Positions 24,798 through 33,787 of a DNA stretch of 64,000 bases are shown here, piece by piece (within the stretch, counting starts at the first letter, position 1; every line of letters starts with the position of its first letter). The DNA is taken from positions 378,609-442,608 of the forward strand of contig JAKASQ010000002.1 in NCBI GenBank assembly GCA_021828195.1, written 5' to 3'. This DNA is from Thermoplasmata archaeon (GTDB lineage Archaea > Thermoplasmatota > Thermoplasmata > Lutacidiplasmatales > UBA184). The position numbers and the translations under genes are program-made. The notes under the pieces are model-generated. The model was not told the origin of the DNA, did no database searches, and worked only from the letters and a program-made list of their open reading frames with translations.

Positions 24798-25792
24798 CGC
24801 CGTCCATCCTCGTCGTGGGCGAGCGGCTTTCCGGCCATCTCACCTCCGCCACGCGGGAGGCGGTCGGAGTGGCGCTCGCGCTCGCGGGCCCCGAGGGCTC
24901 CGTGGTCGGATTCCTCGCGGGCAGTTCGCTGGACCGCTCGGTGACGGAGTTCGGGGAGCTCGGAGTGACACGCATCCGGACCCGGGAGGATCCCCGCCTC
25001 GACGCGGCGGGGGCCGGTGCGATCGCGGTGAGCGTCGTGGCATCGGCCGAGGCGGTCTCCGCGTCCGTCATCGTGACGGGCGGAACGGAATTCGGTCGGG
25101 ACCTGACGGGCCGCCTGGCCGTTCGATGGAGCGCGGCCGTGGCGAACGGCGTGACGGAAGCGACGTGGGCCGATGCGGGCGGGCTCCGCGTACTCCGACC
25201 GGTCTACGGAGGTCGAGCCACCGAGACCCGTCGGCTTACCGGGTCCCGCATCGCGATCGCGATCCGGCCCCATGCCTTCGCCGAGCCCACCGCCGGCGCG
25301 GCCGTGGCCATCGCCGAGCCGGACGCCGGCCCGGAGATCCCCGACCCCCTACTCGCCGCGCGACGCACCGAGGTTGCCGCAGCCGGCGTGTCGGCCGGAC
25401 CCGCGCTCTCCGATGCCTCCATCGTGGTCTCGGGTGGCCGGGGGGTTCGGGACGCGAACGGCTTCCGCCTCGTCGAGGCGCTGGCGGATTCGCTCGGAGC
25501 GGCTGTCGGAGCTTCGCGCGCCGTCACCGACGCGGGATGGCGGCCGAGTTCCTTCCAGGTCGGCCAGACGGGCAAGGCCGTCTCTCCGCAGCTCTACATC
25601 GCGGTGGGGATATCCGGAGCGATCCAGCACATCGTGGGCATGGTGAGCTCCCGAGTGATCGTCGCGGTCAACAATGACTCCTCCGCGCCGATCTTCCGCG
25701 TGGCCGACTACGGAATCGTCGGGGACTTGTTCCAGATCGTCCCTGCGCTCACGAAGGAAATCCGACGCGTCCGGGGTCTCCCGGCGGGGTGA
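24794..25792 (+). CDS. etfA: Electron transfer flavoprotein alpha subunit
   Basis: 332 residues, GTG start coupled to the etfB stop. The C-terminal FAD domain carries VSGGRGV, GASRAVTDAGWRPSSFQVGQTG, PQLYIAVGISGAIQHIVGM and VAVNNDSSAPIFRVADYGIVGD, all expected of EtfA. With EtfB it shuttles electrons to a membrane quinone reductase; the FixC-like gene at 26.1-27.4 kb, convergent with this operon, is the probable acceptor. Confidence 0.96.
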   Translation: MTPSILVVGERLSGHLTSATREAVGVALALAGPEGSVVGFLAGSSLDRSVTEFGELGVTRIRTREDPRLDAAGAGAIAVSVVASAEAVSASVIVTGGTEFGRDLTGRLAVRWSAAVANGVTEATWADAGGLRVLRPVYGGRATETRRLTGSRIAIAIRPHAFAEPTAGAAVAIAEPDAGPEIPDPLLAARRTEVAAAGVSAGPALSDASIVVSGGRGVRDANGFRLVEALADSLGAAVGASRAVTDAGWRPSSFQVGQTGKAVSPQLYIAVGISGAIQHIVGMVSSRVIVAVNNDSSAPIFRVADYGIVGDLFQIVPALTKEIRRVRGLPAG

Positions 25793-26112
25793 GGGGCTCG
25801 CCGTTCGCCGGCGACCGGCGTGGAGGACGCCCGGGCACCTCCCATTCACGAGGCGCCGCCGGGCGCTCTCCCCCTCGTAGCCGAGGCGCCCGAGCGGGAG
25901 GTCGAACGCCCACTTCCGGAGCGGGATCCACCCCGGACCGTCGAGGAGAGCGGAGCCGCCGAACGCGCCGAGCCTGAGCTGTCCGTTCCTCCTCCGCTCT
26001 GCTTCGCCTCCGGCGCGGAGGTGCTTCGGATCACCGGGAACGTCTCGGCGTGGAGGGAGCCGGTGATCGAGACCGGACCGACTTCGGATCTTGAGGTACG
26101 CTCCGGCGTCCT
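25793..26112. other. Intergenic stretch, no gene supported
   Basis: 320 nt between the convergent etfA and fixC stops. A FixX-type ferredoxin was looked for on both strands, but no cluster of Cys codons in a Cys-x2-Cys-x2-Cys arrangement is present. The open frames are Ser/Pro/Gly/Arg-rich and probably not expressed. Confidence 0.5.
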
Positions 26113-27414
26113 TCAGGAGTATCGAACGAGGTCGAGCGTATCGCGCGCGAGGTCCCTTCGGGAGTCGCCGGAGGCCGCGCGCGCCGCGCGCACGAGCTCA
26201 CGGAGGTGGCGTTTCGGCTCCCCGGACTCCGATAGCATCGCATGGAACAGCTCGATCGCGAGATTCGGATGGACCCCGTAGAAGCGGGGGTTCCACTTCA
26301 CGCGGTCCAGCTTCTCGAACTCCCGGAAGTCGTGCAGGATCCCCGTCGCCTCGAGCCGCCGGCCGTACTCCGAGAGCCGAGAGGCCGATGCGTCGCCCGC
26401 CGAGCTTGCCGCGAGGGCCGTCTCCGCGGCCTCGAGCCCGCTTCGGATCGCGTAATTCATGCCCTGGATGACGATCCCGTTGGAGAACACGAATCCCGCC
26501 GCATCTCCCGTGACCATCCAACCGTCGCCGGAGAACGCCGCGGGCCGGCTCGCCCAGCCGGAGCTGATGAGCTTCGCTCCGTACTCCACAAGCTCGGCGT
26601 CCTTCAAGCGGGCCGCGATCGTCGGATGCATTCGGAACCGCTCGATCAACTCGTGCGAGGGCGTAGTCTGTCCGTACATGGATCCGATGTTCACGATCAG
26701 GCCGATCGACAACGTGTCGGCGTTGGTGTAGAGGAACCCGCCTCCCATGACCCCCGGAGGGAGCATGCCGGCGACCCACTCCTCCGCGTGCCCTTCGTCC
26801 GGTCCGAGCTGGAAGCGCTCCTCGATCCGCTCGGCGGGAAGCCGATAGGTTTCCTTGATGCCGAGCTCGGTGGCGTTCCACTCCAGGCGCTTCGCCGGCC
26901 GGATGGGGGTCCCGAGGGTGACGCGAGAGTTCGTCCCATCGGCCACGATCGTGATCGGAGCGGTCATCGGTTCGCCGCCCTGGAGCACCCCTTGGGCTCC
27001 CGTGCCCTCCCACAGAAGGCCGTCGACGGGAACCCCCGTGACCACGGTCGCCCCGGCCTCCTCCGCCTTCTTCGCGAGCCAGGCATCCGTTCGCGCCCGC
27101 AACACGGAGTGCGCGGCGAACGGCGCTCGCTTCCAGCGCTCGTCGTCGAAGTCAACCGAGAGCGCTCCATCCTTGGTCAGGAAGCCGAATCGCTTGCGCA
27201 CGATGTGCCGCTCGAGCGGCATCTGCGCGGTCCAATCCGGAAGGATCCGGTCGAGATCCCGCCCCCAGAGAACGCCCCCCGAGAGGTTCTTCGCTCCCGC
27301 CTCGGGCGACCGTTCCAGGAGGAGGACCCGCGCTCCGCCCTGCGCGAGGCGGATCGCGGCGGGGCTGCCGGCCATCCCGGCACCGACCACGATCACGTCG
27401 AAGTCGTCCGCCAT
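26113..27414 (-). CDS. fixC: FixC-like ETF:quinone oxidoreductase flavoprotein
   Basis: 433 residues. N-terminal Rossmann FAD motif DVIVVGAGMAGSPAAI with a following acidic end (LLLER), then KNLSGGVLWG, a FixC/ETF-QO hallmark, and the second FAD motif WMVTGDAAGFVFSNGIVIQGMNYA. FixC proteins carry electrons from EtfAB to membrane quinone, usually with a FixX ferredoxin; none is seen next to it. A TATA-like ACTTATCA lies at about 27443-27450. A geranylgeranyl-reductase-like role is less likely given the FixC motif. Confidence 0.88.
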   Translation of the reverse strand: MADDFDVIVVGAGMAGSPAAIRLAQGGARVLLLERSPEAGAKNLSGGVLWGRDLDRILPDWTAQMPLERHIVRKRFGFLTKDGALSVDFDDERWKRAPFAAHSVLRARTDAWLAKKAEEAGATVVTGVPVDGLLWEGTGAQGVLQGGEPMTAPITIVADGTNSRVTLGTPIRPAKRLEWNATELGIKETYRLPAERIEERFQLGPDEGHAEEWVAGMLPPGVMGGGFLYTNADTLSIGLIVNIGSMYGQTTPSHELIERFRMHPTIAARLKDAELVEYGAKLISSGWASRPAAFSGDGWMVTGDAAGFVFSNGIVIQGMNYAIRSGLEAAETALAASSAGDASASRLSEYGRRLEATGILHDFREFEKLDRVKWNPRFYGVHPNLAIELFHAMLSESGEPKRHLRELVRAARAASGDSRRDLARDTLDLVRYS

Positions 27415-27479
27415 CGGTTCGCGGCGTGGACGGGTCGCGACATGATAAGTCTTCGACCGGGGTCCGCGCCCGTTCGCGC

Positions 27480-27487
27480 TTATATTT
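27480..27487 (+). promoter_or_regulatory. TATA box of the amidohydrolase gene
   Basis: TTATATTT 23-30 nt upstream of the ATG, spacing that predicts a leaderless transcript. Confidence 0.65.
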
Positions 27488-27509
27488 CGGAGGCGGTCGA
27501 GACACTCCG

Positions 27510-28352
27510 ATGGGCGTCACGGACTGCCATGTCCACATCAACCCCGTCTGGGAGATGCGCGCGGACGCGCTCCAGCTCATCGGGCATATCGATCCCCAGA
27601 TCGCGCGGATGGTCCACGAGCCGCGCCTCTTCCTGGACCTGCTTGACCGCTCCGGTGTCGAGCGGGCGGTGCTGATCAACTACGTCGCGCCGGAAGTGAT
27701 CGGATACACCGAGAAAGCGAACGCGTTCGTCAGCGAGTACGCCCGAGCCGACCCGGACCGGCTTATCGCGGTCGGAGGGATCTCGCCCGATCACCCCCAA
27801 CCGGCGGAGGAGATCCGCCACCTCGTCGAGTCGCTCGGCATCCGAGCGTTGAAGCTCCATCCCCCGCACCAGCTCTTCCGTCCCAACGATTACGCGGAGG
27901 GCCGGCACCCGGGCCTCGCGGAGATCTACGCGGCGTGCGCCCGGCACGCGCTCCCCGTGATCTTTCACACGGGCACGTCGATCTTTCCACGCGCCCGGAG
28001 CCGCTTCGGGGACCCGCTCCTCCTGGAGGACGTGGCCCTCGACCATCCGGAGCTGACGATCGTCCTGGCCCATGGGGGCCGCCCGTTCTGGACGGAAGAG
28101 GCCGTCTACCTCGCTCGTCGGTTCCCCAACGTGTGGCTCGAGATCTCCGGCGTCCCTCCGGCGAGGTTGCTCGAGTACTTCCCGATCCTGCCCCGCATCT
28201 CGGACAAGGTCCTCTTCGGCAGCGACTGGCCGGGGCCCGGGGTCAAAGGGATCGGCGAGAACCTCGAGCAGTTCCGCGCGCTGGGACTGACGGAGGACGC
28301 GCAGCGGCGCATCCTCGAGGAGAATCCCCGCCGCGTGTTCCGTCCCGGCTAG
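27510..28352 (+). CDS. Amidohydrolase family protein (COG2159 type)
   Basis: 280 residues. TIM-barrel metal sites are visible as DCHVHI near the N-terminus, KLHPPHQ, PVIFHTG, LAHGG and the late FGSDWPGPG. These match the ACMSD/uracil-decarboxylase-like branch of metal-dependent hydrolases. It acts in the cytoplasm on an unidentified small molecule; members decarboxylate or hydrolyse aromatic or cyclic acids. It ends in a 4-nt overlap with the convergent flavin-type gene. Confidence 0.87.
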   Translation: MGVTDCHVHINPVWEMRADALQLIGHIDPQIARMVHEPRLFLDLLDRSGVERAVLINYVAPEVIGYTEKANAFVSEYARADPDRLIAVGGISPDHPQPAEEIRHLVESLGIRALKLHPPHQLFRPNDYAEGRHPGLAEIYAACARHALPVIFHTGTSIFPRARSRFGDPLLLEDVALDHPELTIVLAHGGRPFWTEEAVYLARRFPNVWLEISGVPPARLLEYFPILPRISDKVLFGSDWPGPGVKGIGENLEQFRALGLTEDAQRRILEENPRRVFRPG

Positions 28353-28888
28353 CGTCGGGTACGACGGACCGAGGCGCTCGCGAACGTGGCGGCTCCGAAC
28401 CGCCCCTCGTCCAAGACCTGGACGCGATCGGGAGCGAAGCGGAAGAAGGCGAGCGTTCTCAATCCGTCCGCGAGGAGCCGATCCTGCGGGGTCCGCCCGC
28501 GCAGGTACTGCGCGTAGCGCGGGAACCGGCGTGCGTAGACCCGGCTCGCGGACTTCGCTGCCGCGCCGGAGACCCGATGCGCCTTCCCGAACAACTGCGC
28601 GCCCCGGTCGTTGCCGCCCCAGCGCTGCGTCGAGCAAAAGATCGTCAAGGCCATGGACGGGTTCCTCAGGAGGTTCTGGGCGTGCGTGGACGCCGGATCC
28701 GATATGAAGTAGAATTCGAGATCGGGGGTGTAGGCAACGAACGCGGTGCTGATGTGCGCCCGGTGTCCGGGGGCGACGGTAGCGATCGAGGCGATCGCGG
28801 TCTCCGAGAGGATGTGCGCGAGGCTCGCCCGCACGGCGCTCTCGGCGAACGCGCGCGACTCGAGACGGACGACCACGTTCCCCCCCAT
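28349..28888 (-). CDS. Pyridoxamine-phosphate-oxidase-like split-barrel protein
   Basis: 179 residues from the ATG at 28888; a GTG at 28900 is an alternative. The pattern (IASIATVAP ... HISTAFVAYTPDLEFYFISDP ... HAQNLLRNPSMALTIF) is that of FMN- or F420-binding split beta-barrels that oxidise or reduce small substrates. Cofactor and substrate cannot be told from the sequence. Confidence 0.78.
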   Translation of the reverse strand: MGGNVVVRLESRAFAESAVRASLAHILSETAIASIATVAPGHRAHISTAFVAYTPDLEFYFISDPASTHAQNLLRNPSMALTIFCSTQRWGGNDRGAQLFGKAHRVSGAAAKSASRVYARRFPRYAQYLRGRTPQDRLLADGLRTLAFFRFAPDRVQVLDEGRFGAATFASASVRRTRR

Positions 28889-28950
28889 CGGCCCCGACAC
28901 TAAAGGCTTCGGCCCGCGGATCCGCGCTCCCCGGAGAGCGAACGTGAGGA

Positions 28951-28960
28951 CTTACATACC
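28951..28960 (+). promoter_or_regulatory. TATA-like box of the aIF1A-nnr operon
   Basis: CTTACATACC 20-29 nt before the GTG of aIF1A, consistent with a leaderless message. Confidence 0.55.
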
Positions 28961-28979
28961 TACCCCGTCTCGTTAGGGC

Positions 28980-29420
28980 GTGACCGATCCCTCCAAGCCG
29001 GACGCTCCCGACGAAGCTTCGGCTCCCCCGGAGCCCGAAGCGGCTCCCGCCACCGTCGAGCTCGTCGAAGGGGGTGAAGACGTCGGTCGACTCCCGCTGC
29101 CTCGGAAGAGCCGGGGCGAGTCCTTCGGCATCGCGAGCCGACTGCTCGGAGCCGCGCGGATCCAGGTCATGTGCGACGACTCGGTCTCGCGGATGGGTCG
29201 TATCACGGGGAAGATGAAGAAGAAGATGTGGATCCGAGAGGGCGATCTCCTCGTCGTGCGCCCGTGGGGATTCCAGGAGGGAAAGGCCGACATCATCTTC
29301 CGCTACAGCCGCACCCAGGCGCAGTACCTCTCGCGCCGCAAGCTCCTGCCTGCGTCGATGGATCTGTTCGGCGCGCCGGATGCACCTCCCTCCGACGCGG
29401 TCCCGCCCACGGCCACTTGA
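28980..29420 (+). CDS. eif1a: Translation initiation factor aIF1A
   Basis: 146 residues. The S1-like OB-fold (about residues 48-125) shows LLGAARIQVMCDDSVSRMGRI, GKMKKKMWIREGDLLVV and FQEGKADIIFRY, all aIF1A hallmarks. It binds the A site of the small subunit during start-codon selection. The acidic Pro/Ala-rich first 45 residues and the tail are longer than usual for archaea, where the protein is around 100-110 residues. It is co-transcribed with the Nnr gene 6 nt downstream. Confidence 0.94.
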   Translation: MTDPSKPDAPDEASAPPEPEAAPATVELVEGGEDVGRLPLPRKSRGESFGIASRLLGAARIQVMCDDSVSRMGRITGKMKKKMWIREGDLLVVRPWGFQEGKADIIFRYSRTQAQYLSRRKLLPASMDLFGAPDAPPSDAVPPTAT

Positions 29421-29426
29421 ACCACG

Positions 29427-30929
29427 ATGACGGCCCCGGCCGCCCCCCGCATCGATTCGCTCGAGATGGCGGTCGCCGAGGAGAACGCGGTCGCCCTCGG
29501 GATCCCCGTCGACGCCCTGATGGAGAATGCGGGCCGCGCGGTCGCCGAAGAGGCGGCGCGTCGGCTCTCCGCCCCGCCCTCCCGGGTCGGGATCCTCGTG
29601 GGGATGGGCAACAACGGAGGAGATGCCATGGCCGCGGGGTACTACCTCTCCCAGTGGGGCTACCAAGCCGAGGCCTGGCTCGTTCGGCCCGCGACGGAGA
29701 TCCGCTCGCGCGCATCGCGACGGTGCTTCGAACGGATCGAACGCCGCGGCATGATCCACCTGCGGCTTCCGCGGCCCGAAGAGCTCGCGAACCTGACGAT
29801 GCTGATCGACGGGCTGCTCGGCACCGGGCAGACCGGACCATTGCGCCCGCCGTACCGGGAGGCGGTGGCGCTCGCGAAAGCGAGCGGTGCGCCGATCCTC
29901 TCCATCGACGTGCCCACGGGGATCTCGAGCCCCGACGGTCTGCGCCCTCGCTGGACCGTAGCCCTCACCGCTCTCAAAGAGAGCATGGTCCCGGAGAACT
30001 CCGGAGAGATCATCGTCCGCGACATCGGCATCCCGGCGGACGCCTGGCTGCGCACGGGACCCGGCGAGTTCTACTTCTTGCCGAGGAGCCGGGTCGTTCA
30101 GGAGGCCGGCCGCTCGGCCCGCGTCATCGTGATCGGTGGGGGGCCGTACGCCGGGGCTCCCGCGCTCGCCGCCCTCGCGGCGCTGCGCTCGGGCGCGGAG
30201 CGCGCCACGGTGCTCACCCCGGGAAGCGCGGCGCTTGCGGTGCAGTCGTTCAGCCCGAACCTGGTCGTCCGCGCCTTCGGGACGGATCGCTTCCGACCCG
30301 CGGACGTTCCGGCGATCCTGGAGTTCATCCGCACCGCGCCCCCCCGGGCCATCGTGATGGGGATGGGCGCGGGCCGAGATCCCGAGACCGTCGCGGCCCT
30401 CACCGCGGTGCTCGCGCACCTGCGCGCGACGACGCCGTTCGTGGTGGACGCGGACGCCCTCGGTGCCCTGCCTTCTCCCAACGCCCGGACCACGGGCGAG
30501 CCGGGCCCGGGCCTGATCGGCACCCCGAACGCCGGCGAGTACCGCCGATACTTCAGCGGTCCGAGCGATGCGGCGCTCTCGGAGCGCCTCGAGCACGCCC
30601 GGCGCGCGGCGCTCGATCGGCGCATCGTGCTCCTGGTGAAGGGCGATCCCGATATTCTCACCGATGGAGACCGGACGTTCCAGAACTACCACCATCACCC
30701 CTCCGCCACGGTCAGCGGCGTCGGGGACGTCCTGGGAGGCGTCCTGGGAAGCCTGCTCGCCCAGGGGATCTCCCCGCTGCACGCCACCCGGCTCGCGAGC
30801 TACTGGGTGGGCGAGGCCGGCATCCGCGCGGCGGCTCGGGAAGGTCTGGGGCTCGTCGCCACGGACGTCATCGAGGAGGTCCCCCACGCGCTCGTCGGGG
30901 GGCTCTCCCGCATCGACCGCGCGGCGTGA
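29427..30929 (+). CDS. nnr: Bifunctional NAD(P)H-hydrate epimerase/dehydratase
   Basis: 500 residues. The N-terminal YjeF_N epimerase domain (about 1-215; MENAGRAVAEE, GMGNNGGDAMAAGYYL, SIDVPTGISS) is joined to a C-terminal ribokinase-like dehydratase domain (about 225-495; GGGPYAGAPALAALAAL, VVDADALGAL, GTPNAGEYRRYF, TVSGVGDVLGGVLGSLLAQG). It repairs hydrated NADH/NADPH in the cytoplasm, using ADP or ATP. Confidence 0.95.
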   Translation: MTAPAAPRIDSLEMAVAEENAVALGIPVDALMENAGRAVAEEAARRLSAPPSRVGILVGMGNNGGDAMAAGYYLSQWGYQAEAWLVRPATEIRSRASRRCFERIERRGMIHLRLPRPEELANLTMLIDGLLGTGQTGPLRPPYREAVALAKASGAPILSIDVPTGISSPDGLRPRWTVALTALKESMVPENSGEIIVRDIGIPADAWLRTGPGEFYFLPRSRVVQEAGRSARVIVIGGGPYAGAPALAALAALRSGAERATVLTPGSAALAVQSFSPNLVVRAFGTDRFRPADVPAILEFIRTAPPRAIVMGMGAGRDPETVAALTAVLAHLRATTPFVVDADALGALPSPNARTTGEPGPGLIGTPNAGEYRRYFSGPSDAALSERLEHARRAALDRRIVLLVKGDPDILTDGDRTFQNYHHHPSATVSGVGDVLGGVLGSLLAQGISPLHATRLASYWVGEAGIRAAAREGLGLVATDVIEEVPHALVGGLSRIDRAA

Positions 30930-30938
30930 GCGCGCCGC

Positions 30939-31610
30939 TCAGGCATACCGGACCCGGCCCCGGATCGCTTTCGCGCGCGTGCGGACCGCGCTCTGGCCGT
31001 TCGGATTCCCGATCGCGTATCCTTCGTGGAATGCGCGGATGAGCGCCTCGCTCTCCGGGCTCAGCGCTCGCAGGTCCTCTTCCACGAGGTGGAGATCGAT
31101 GCCGAGTTCCTCGACCCCCGGGCTCCGCGTGCCCATCGATAGGTCGAGCAGCGCCGGCAGGGCTTCCGGGCCGTCCGGATAGAGCACGTTGGAGCTCGTC
31201 AGGTCTCCGTGGGAGATCCCGCCGGCGTGCAGCTTGCCGAGCGCTATCCCCAGGGACCGGAGCGCCCCGCGCACGAGCGTCGGCGCGAGGTTCGGATCTT
31301 CTAGGAGCGACTTCAAGGTCGGTCCGGGAAGTTCCTCGAGAACGAGCCGGTGGTGGAGCACGTCCACGTCGTAGACGATGGGCGTGCGCACCCCCGCGCG
31401 ACGGGCGTCGAGGAGGAGCCGGGCCTCCGTCCGGGTTCTCTCGCGTCGCAGGCGCTCGTCCAGCGCTTTGGGCCGATACCCCTTCGCCTCGCGATCCTTC
31501 ACGATCGCCGGGAATCCCCACCAATCGACCGCTCGCAGGGTCGCCTCCGCTCCCCGGTGGACCACTCGGCCCGCCGTGGGAGAGCTGTCGTCCGTCTTCG
31601 GCTTGCCCAC
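30939..31610 (-). CDS. bud32: KEOPS complex kinase/ATPase Bud32
   Basis: 223 residues from the GTG at 31610; an upstream in-frame ATG lies within 10 nt of the TATA-like CTATAG (about 31686-31693), so it is unlikely to be used. VVHRGAEATLRAVDWWG, the catalytic loop GISHGDLTSSNVLY and the LLDLSMG metal motif fit Bud32. With Kae1, Cgi121 and Pcc1 it makes N6-threonylcarbamoyl-adenosine in ANN-decoding tRNAs. It is a stand-alone protein, not fused to Kae1 as in some euryarchaea. Kae1 is not in the window. Confidence 0.93.
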   Translation of the reverse strand: MGKPKTDDSSPTAGRVVHRGAEATLRAVDWWGFPAIVKDREAKGYRPKALDERLRRERTRTEARLLLDARRAGVRTPIVYDVDVLHHRLVLEELPGPTLKSLLEDPNLAPTLVRGALRSLGIALGKLHAGGISHGDLTSSNVLYPDGPEALPALLDLSMGTRSPGVEELGIDLHLVEEDLRALSPESEALIRAFHEGYAIGNPNGQSAVRTRAKAIRGRVRYA

Positions 31611-31805
31611 GTCCGCTTCTCCGTTGGTCCGCGTCCCCCGGCCGGTGATCGGCGGGGGGCGGAGCGCGGGACCCACGCCGGAGGCCTACTATAGCGTGGC
31701 CCCGCGGGTGGGTGCGCAGGTCGCCGGTGCGACGGTGCGCGTCCTTGCCCGGGGTAGGAGGATGCGTTATTTGGCAAGCGGACCTCGACCGGAGGAGGTC
31801 GGAAG

Positions 31806-32591
31806 ATGGCAGTCACGGGCCTGGTCGGGAAGAAGAGCGAGGAAGACGGGGTCGAGCTGTTGATCCTCAAGCACCCGCCGGTCAACGCGCTGAGCACGTC
31901 GCTCCTGGGCGAGCTCGACGCACAGATCCGGGAGCTGGCCGCCAACGCGAACGCGCGCGCCGTGATCCTGACGGGGGACGGCCAGTTCTTCAGCGCGGGG
32001 GCCGACCTGAAAGAGATGGCGACGCTCGGTCTCGACCGGGCGGTGGAGATTGTCCGTAAGGGCCACGACCTCTTCGGCCGCATCGCGGGGCTCCGCGTGC
32101 CGGTGATCGCCGCGATCAACGGGCTCGCGCTCGGGGGTGGCCTCGAGCTCGCGCTCGCCTGCGATCTCCGGGTCGCGGGAGAGTCCGCCAAGCTCGGGGC
32201 TCCCGAGGTCAACTTCGGCCTCATGCCCGCGTACGGTGGCACGCAGCGCCTCTCCCGTCTCCTGGGATCGGCGAAGGCCAAGGAGCTCATTTTCACCGGG
32301 ACGATGATCCCGGCCGCCGAGGCGCTCCGATTGGGGTTGGTGAACAAGGTCGTTCCGGCGGGGCAGGAGCTACGCGCCGCCCGCGACCTCGCGCACACCA
32401 TCGCCCAGAAGGCCCCGAAGGCCGTTCAGGCCTCGAAGCGCGCGATCAACGACGGGCGGGAGCGCTCGCTCTCCGAGGGGATCGAGCTCGAGACGAAGCT
32501 GTTCGAAACCGAGGTGCTGCCGAGCGAGGACCTCGGAGAGGGGATCGCCGCCTTCGTTGAACATCGTCCGCCGAAGTTCCGGGGAGTTTAG
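31806..32591 (+). CDS. Enoyl-CoA hydratase/isomerase (crotonase family)
   Basis: 261 residues. Oxyanion-hole segments are FFSAGADLKEM (about 60-70) and NGLALGGGLELALACDLRVA (about 100-119), with the catalytic Glu region APEVNFGLMPAYGGTQRL. It hydrates 2-enoyl-CoA in beta-oxidation. It lies 2 nt upstream of the second acyl-CoA dehydrogenase, forming an operon. No 3-hydroxyacyl-CoA dehydrogenase is in the window. Confidence 0.93.
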   Translation: MAVTGLVGKKSEEDGVELLILKHPPVNALSTSLLGELDAQIRELAANANARAVILTGDGQFFSAGADLKEMATLGLDRAVEIVRKGHDLFGRIAGLRVPVIAAINGLALGGGLELALACDLRVAGESAKLGAPEVNFGLMPAYGGTQRLSRLLGSAKAKELIFTGTMIPAAEALRLGLVNKVVPAGQELRAARDLAHTIAQKAPKAVQASKRAINDGRERSLSEGIELETKLFETEVLPSEDLGEGIAAFVEHRPPKFRGV

Positions 32592-32593
32592 CG

Positions 32594-33787
32594 ATGCCCT
32601 TCGAGTTCTCCTTCACCGCCGACCAGGAGGCGTTCCGCACGGCCGTGCGCTCCTTCCTCGAGCGCGAGGTCGTCCCGGTACTGGTCGAGATGGACGAGAA
32701 GGAGGAGTTCCCGCGCGCGACGGTCCGCCGGATGCAGGAGGAAGGGTTCTTCGGGGTTCCGATCCCCGAGGAGTACGGTGGCCTCGGCCTCGGCAAGGTC
32801 GGATACTGCATCCTGCTCGAAGAGATCGGCCGGGTCGACGCGTCCCACGGCACCATCCTCGGAGCCCACACATCGCTCGGCACGACCCCGCTCCTGTACT
32901 ACGGGACGGAAGCCCAGAAGAAGCGCTGGCTCGTGCCCGCCGCGAAGGGGGAGAAGCTGCTCGCCTTCGCCCTCACCGAGCCCGGATCCGGCTCGGACTC
33001 CGGCGCCGTCCACACGATCGCGGAGGCGACAGGAGATCGCTGGCGCATCACGGGAACGAAGCTCTACTGCACGAACGGCCGGGAGGCCGACACCATCATC
33101 GTGATGGCCGCGAACAACGCGAAGCTCGGCCCGAACGGCGGAGTGAGCGCGTTCCTCGTGGACACGAACTCACCGGGGTTCCGGGTGGGGCGATGCGAGA
33201 AGAAGATGGGCCTGCACGGCACGTCCACCGCGGAGCTCATCCTCGATCATGTCGAGGTCGGCCCCGAGAGCGTCCTCGGGGAGATCGGCAAGGGCTTCCA
33301 CGTGGCGATGACCGCCCTCGACGTCGGCCGGGTCTCGCTCGGGGCCGCCTCGCTGGGCGGCATGCAGGCGGCCACGACCCAGGCGATGGAGTTCGCCAAG
33401 AACCGGACCCAGTTCGGGCTGCCCATCAGCGAGTACGAGGTCATCCAGTTCAAGCTCGCCGACATGGCGATGCACATCCACGCGCTCCGCTACATGGTCT
33501 ACCACGCCGCCGCGCGCCAGGACCGCCTCGGGACGAACCCGAAGGCGTGGAGCCACCTCGAGCGATTGGAGAAGACGCGCGAGGCGGCGATCGTCAAGTG
33601 CCTCGCGTCAGAGTGGGCCGCGGACGTGATCGACGAGGCGCTCCAGATCCACGGGGGCTTGGGGTACATCCGCGGCACGCCGATCGAGCGCGCCTACCGC
33701 GATGCGCGCATCAGCGAGATCTTCGAGGGGACGAACGAGATCCAGCGGCTCGTGATTTCGCGCGATCTCATGGGCCGGGGCTTGTAG
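32594..33787 (+). CDS. Acyl-CoA dehydrogenase (second copy)
   Basis: 397 residues. ALTEPGSGSDSGAV, the GRVSLGAASLGG region and GGLGYIRGTPIERAYRDARISEIFEGTNEIQRL, with its catalytic Glu, are intact. The first copy (22.8 kb) has a different pattern in the central region, so the two probably differ in substrate. Its stop overlaps the convergent acyl-CoA synthetase stop by 20 nt. Confidence 0.94.
   Translation: MPFEFSFTADQEAFRTAVRSFLEREVVPVLVEMDEKEEFPRATVRRMQEEGFFGVPIPEEYGGLGLGKVGYCILLEEIGRVDASHGTILGAHTSLGTTPLLYYGTEAQKKRWLVPAAKGEKLLAFALTEPGSGSDSGAVHTIAEATGDRWRITGTKLYCTNGREADTIIVMAANNAKLGPNGGVSAFLVDTNSPGFRVGRCEKKMGLHGTSTAELILDHVEVGPESVLGEIGKGFHVAMTALDVGRVSLGAASLGGMQAATTQAMEFAKNRTQFGLPISEYEVIQFKLADMAMHIHALRYMVYHAAARQDRLGTNPKAWSHLERLEKTREAAIVKCLASEWAADVIDEALQIHGGLGYIRGTPIERAYRDARISEIFEGTNEIQRLVISRDLMGRGL

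Noticed and set aside
25820..26281. Possible gene between etfA and fixC, checked as FixX
   Set aside because: No ferredoxin Cys pattern, composition unlike neighbours, and it overlaps the fixC 3' end.
26113..27414. Geranylgeranyl reductase
   Set aside because: The KNLSGGVLWG motif and the nearby etfBA genes favour a FixC-type protein, though both belong to one superfamily.
27480..30887. 1135-codon minus-strand open frame
   Set aside because: It runs antisense through the amidohydrolase, aIF1A and Nnr genes and through the split-barrel gene in another frame. All of these have clear protein families, and the long frame has none.
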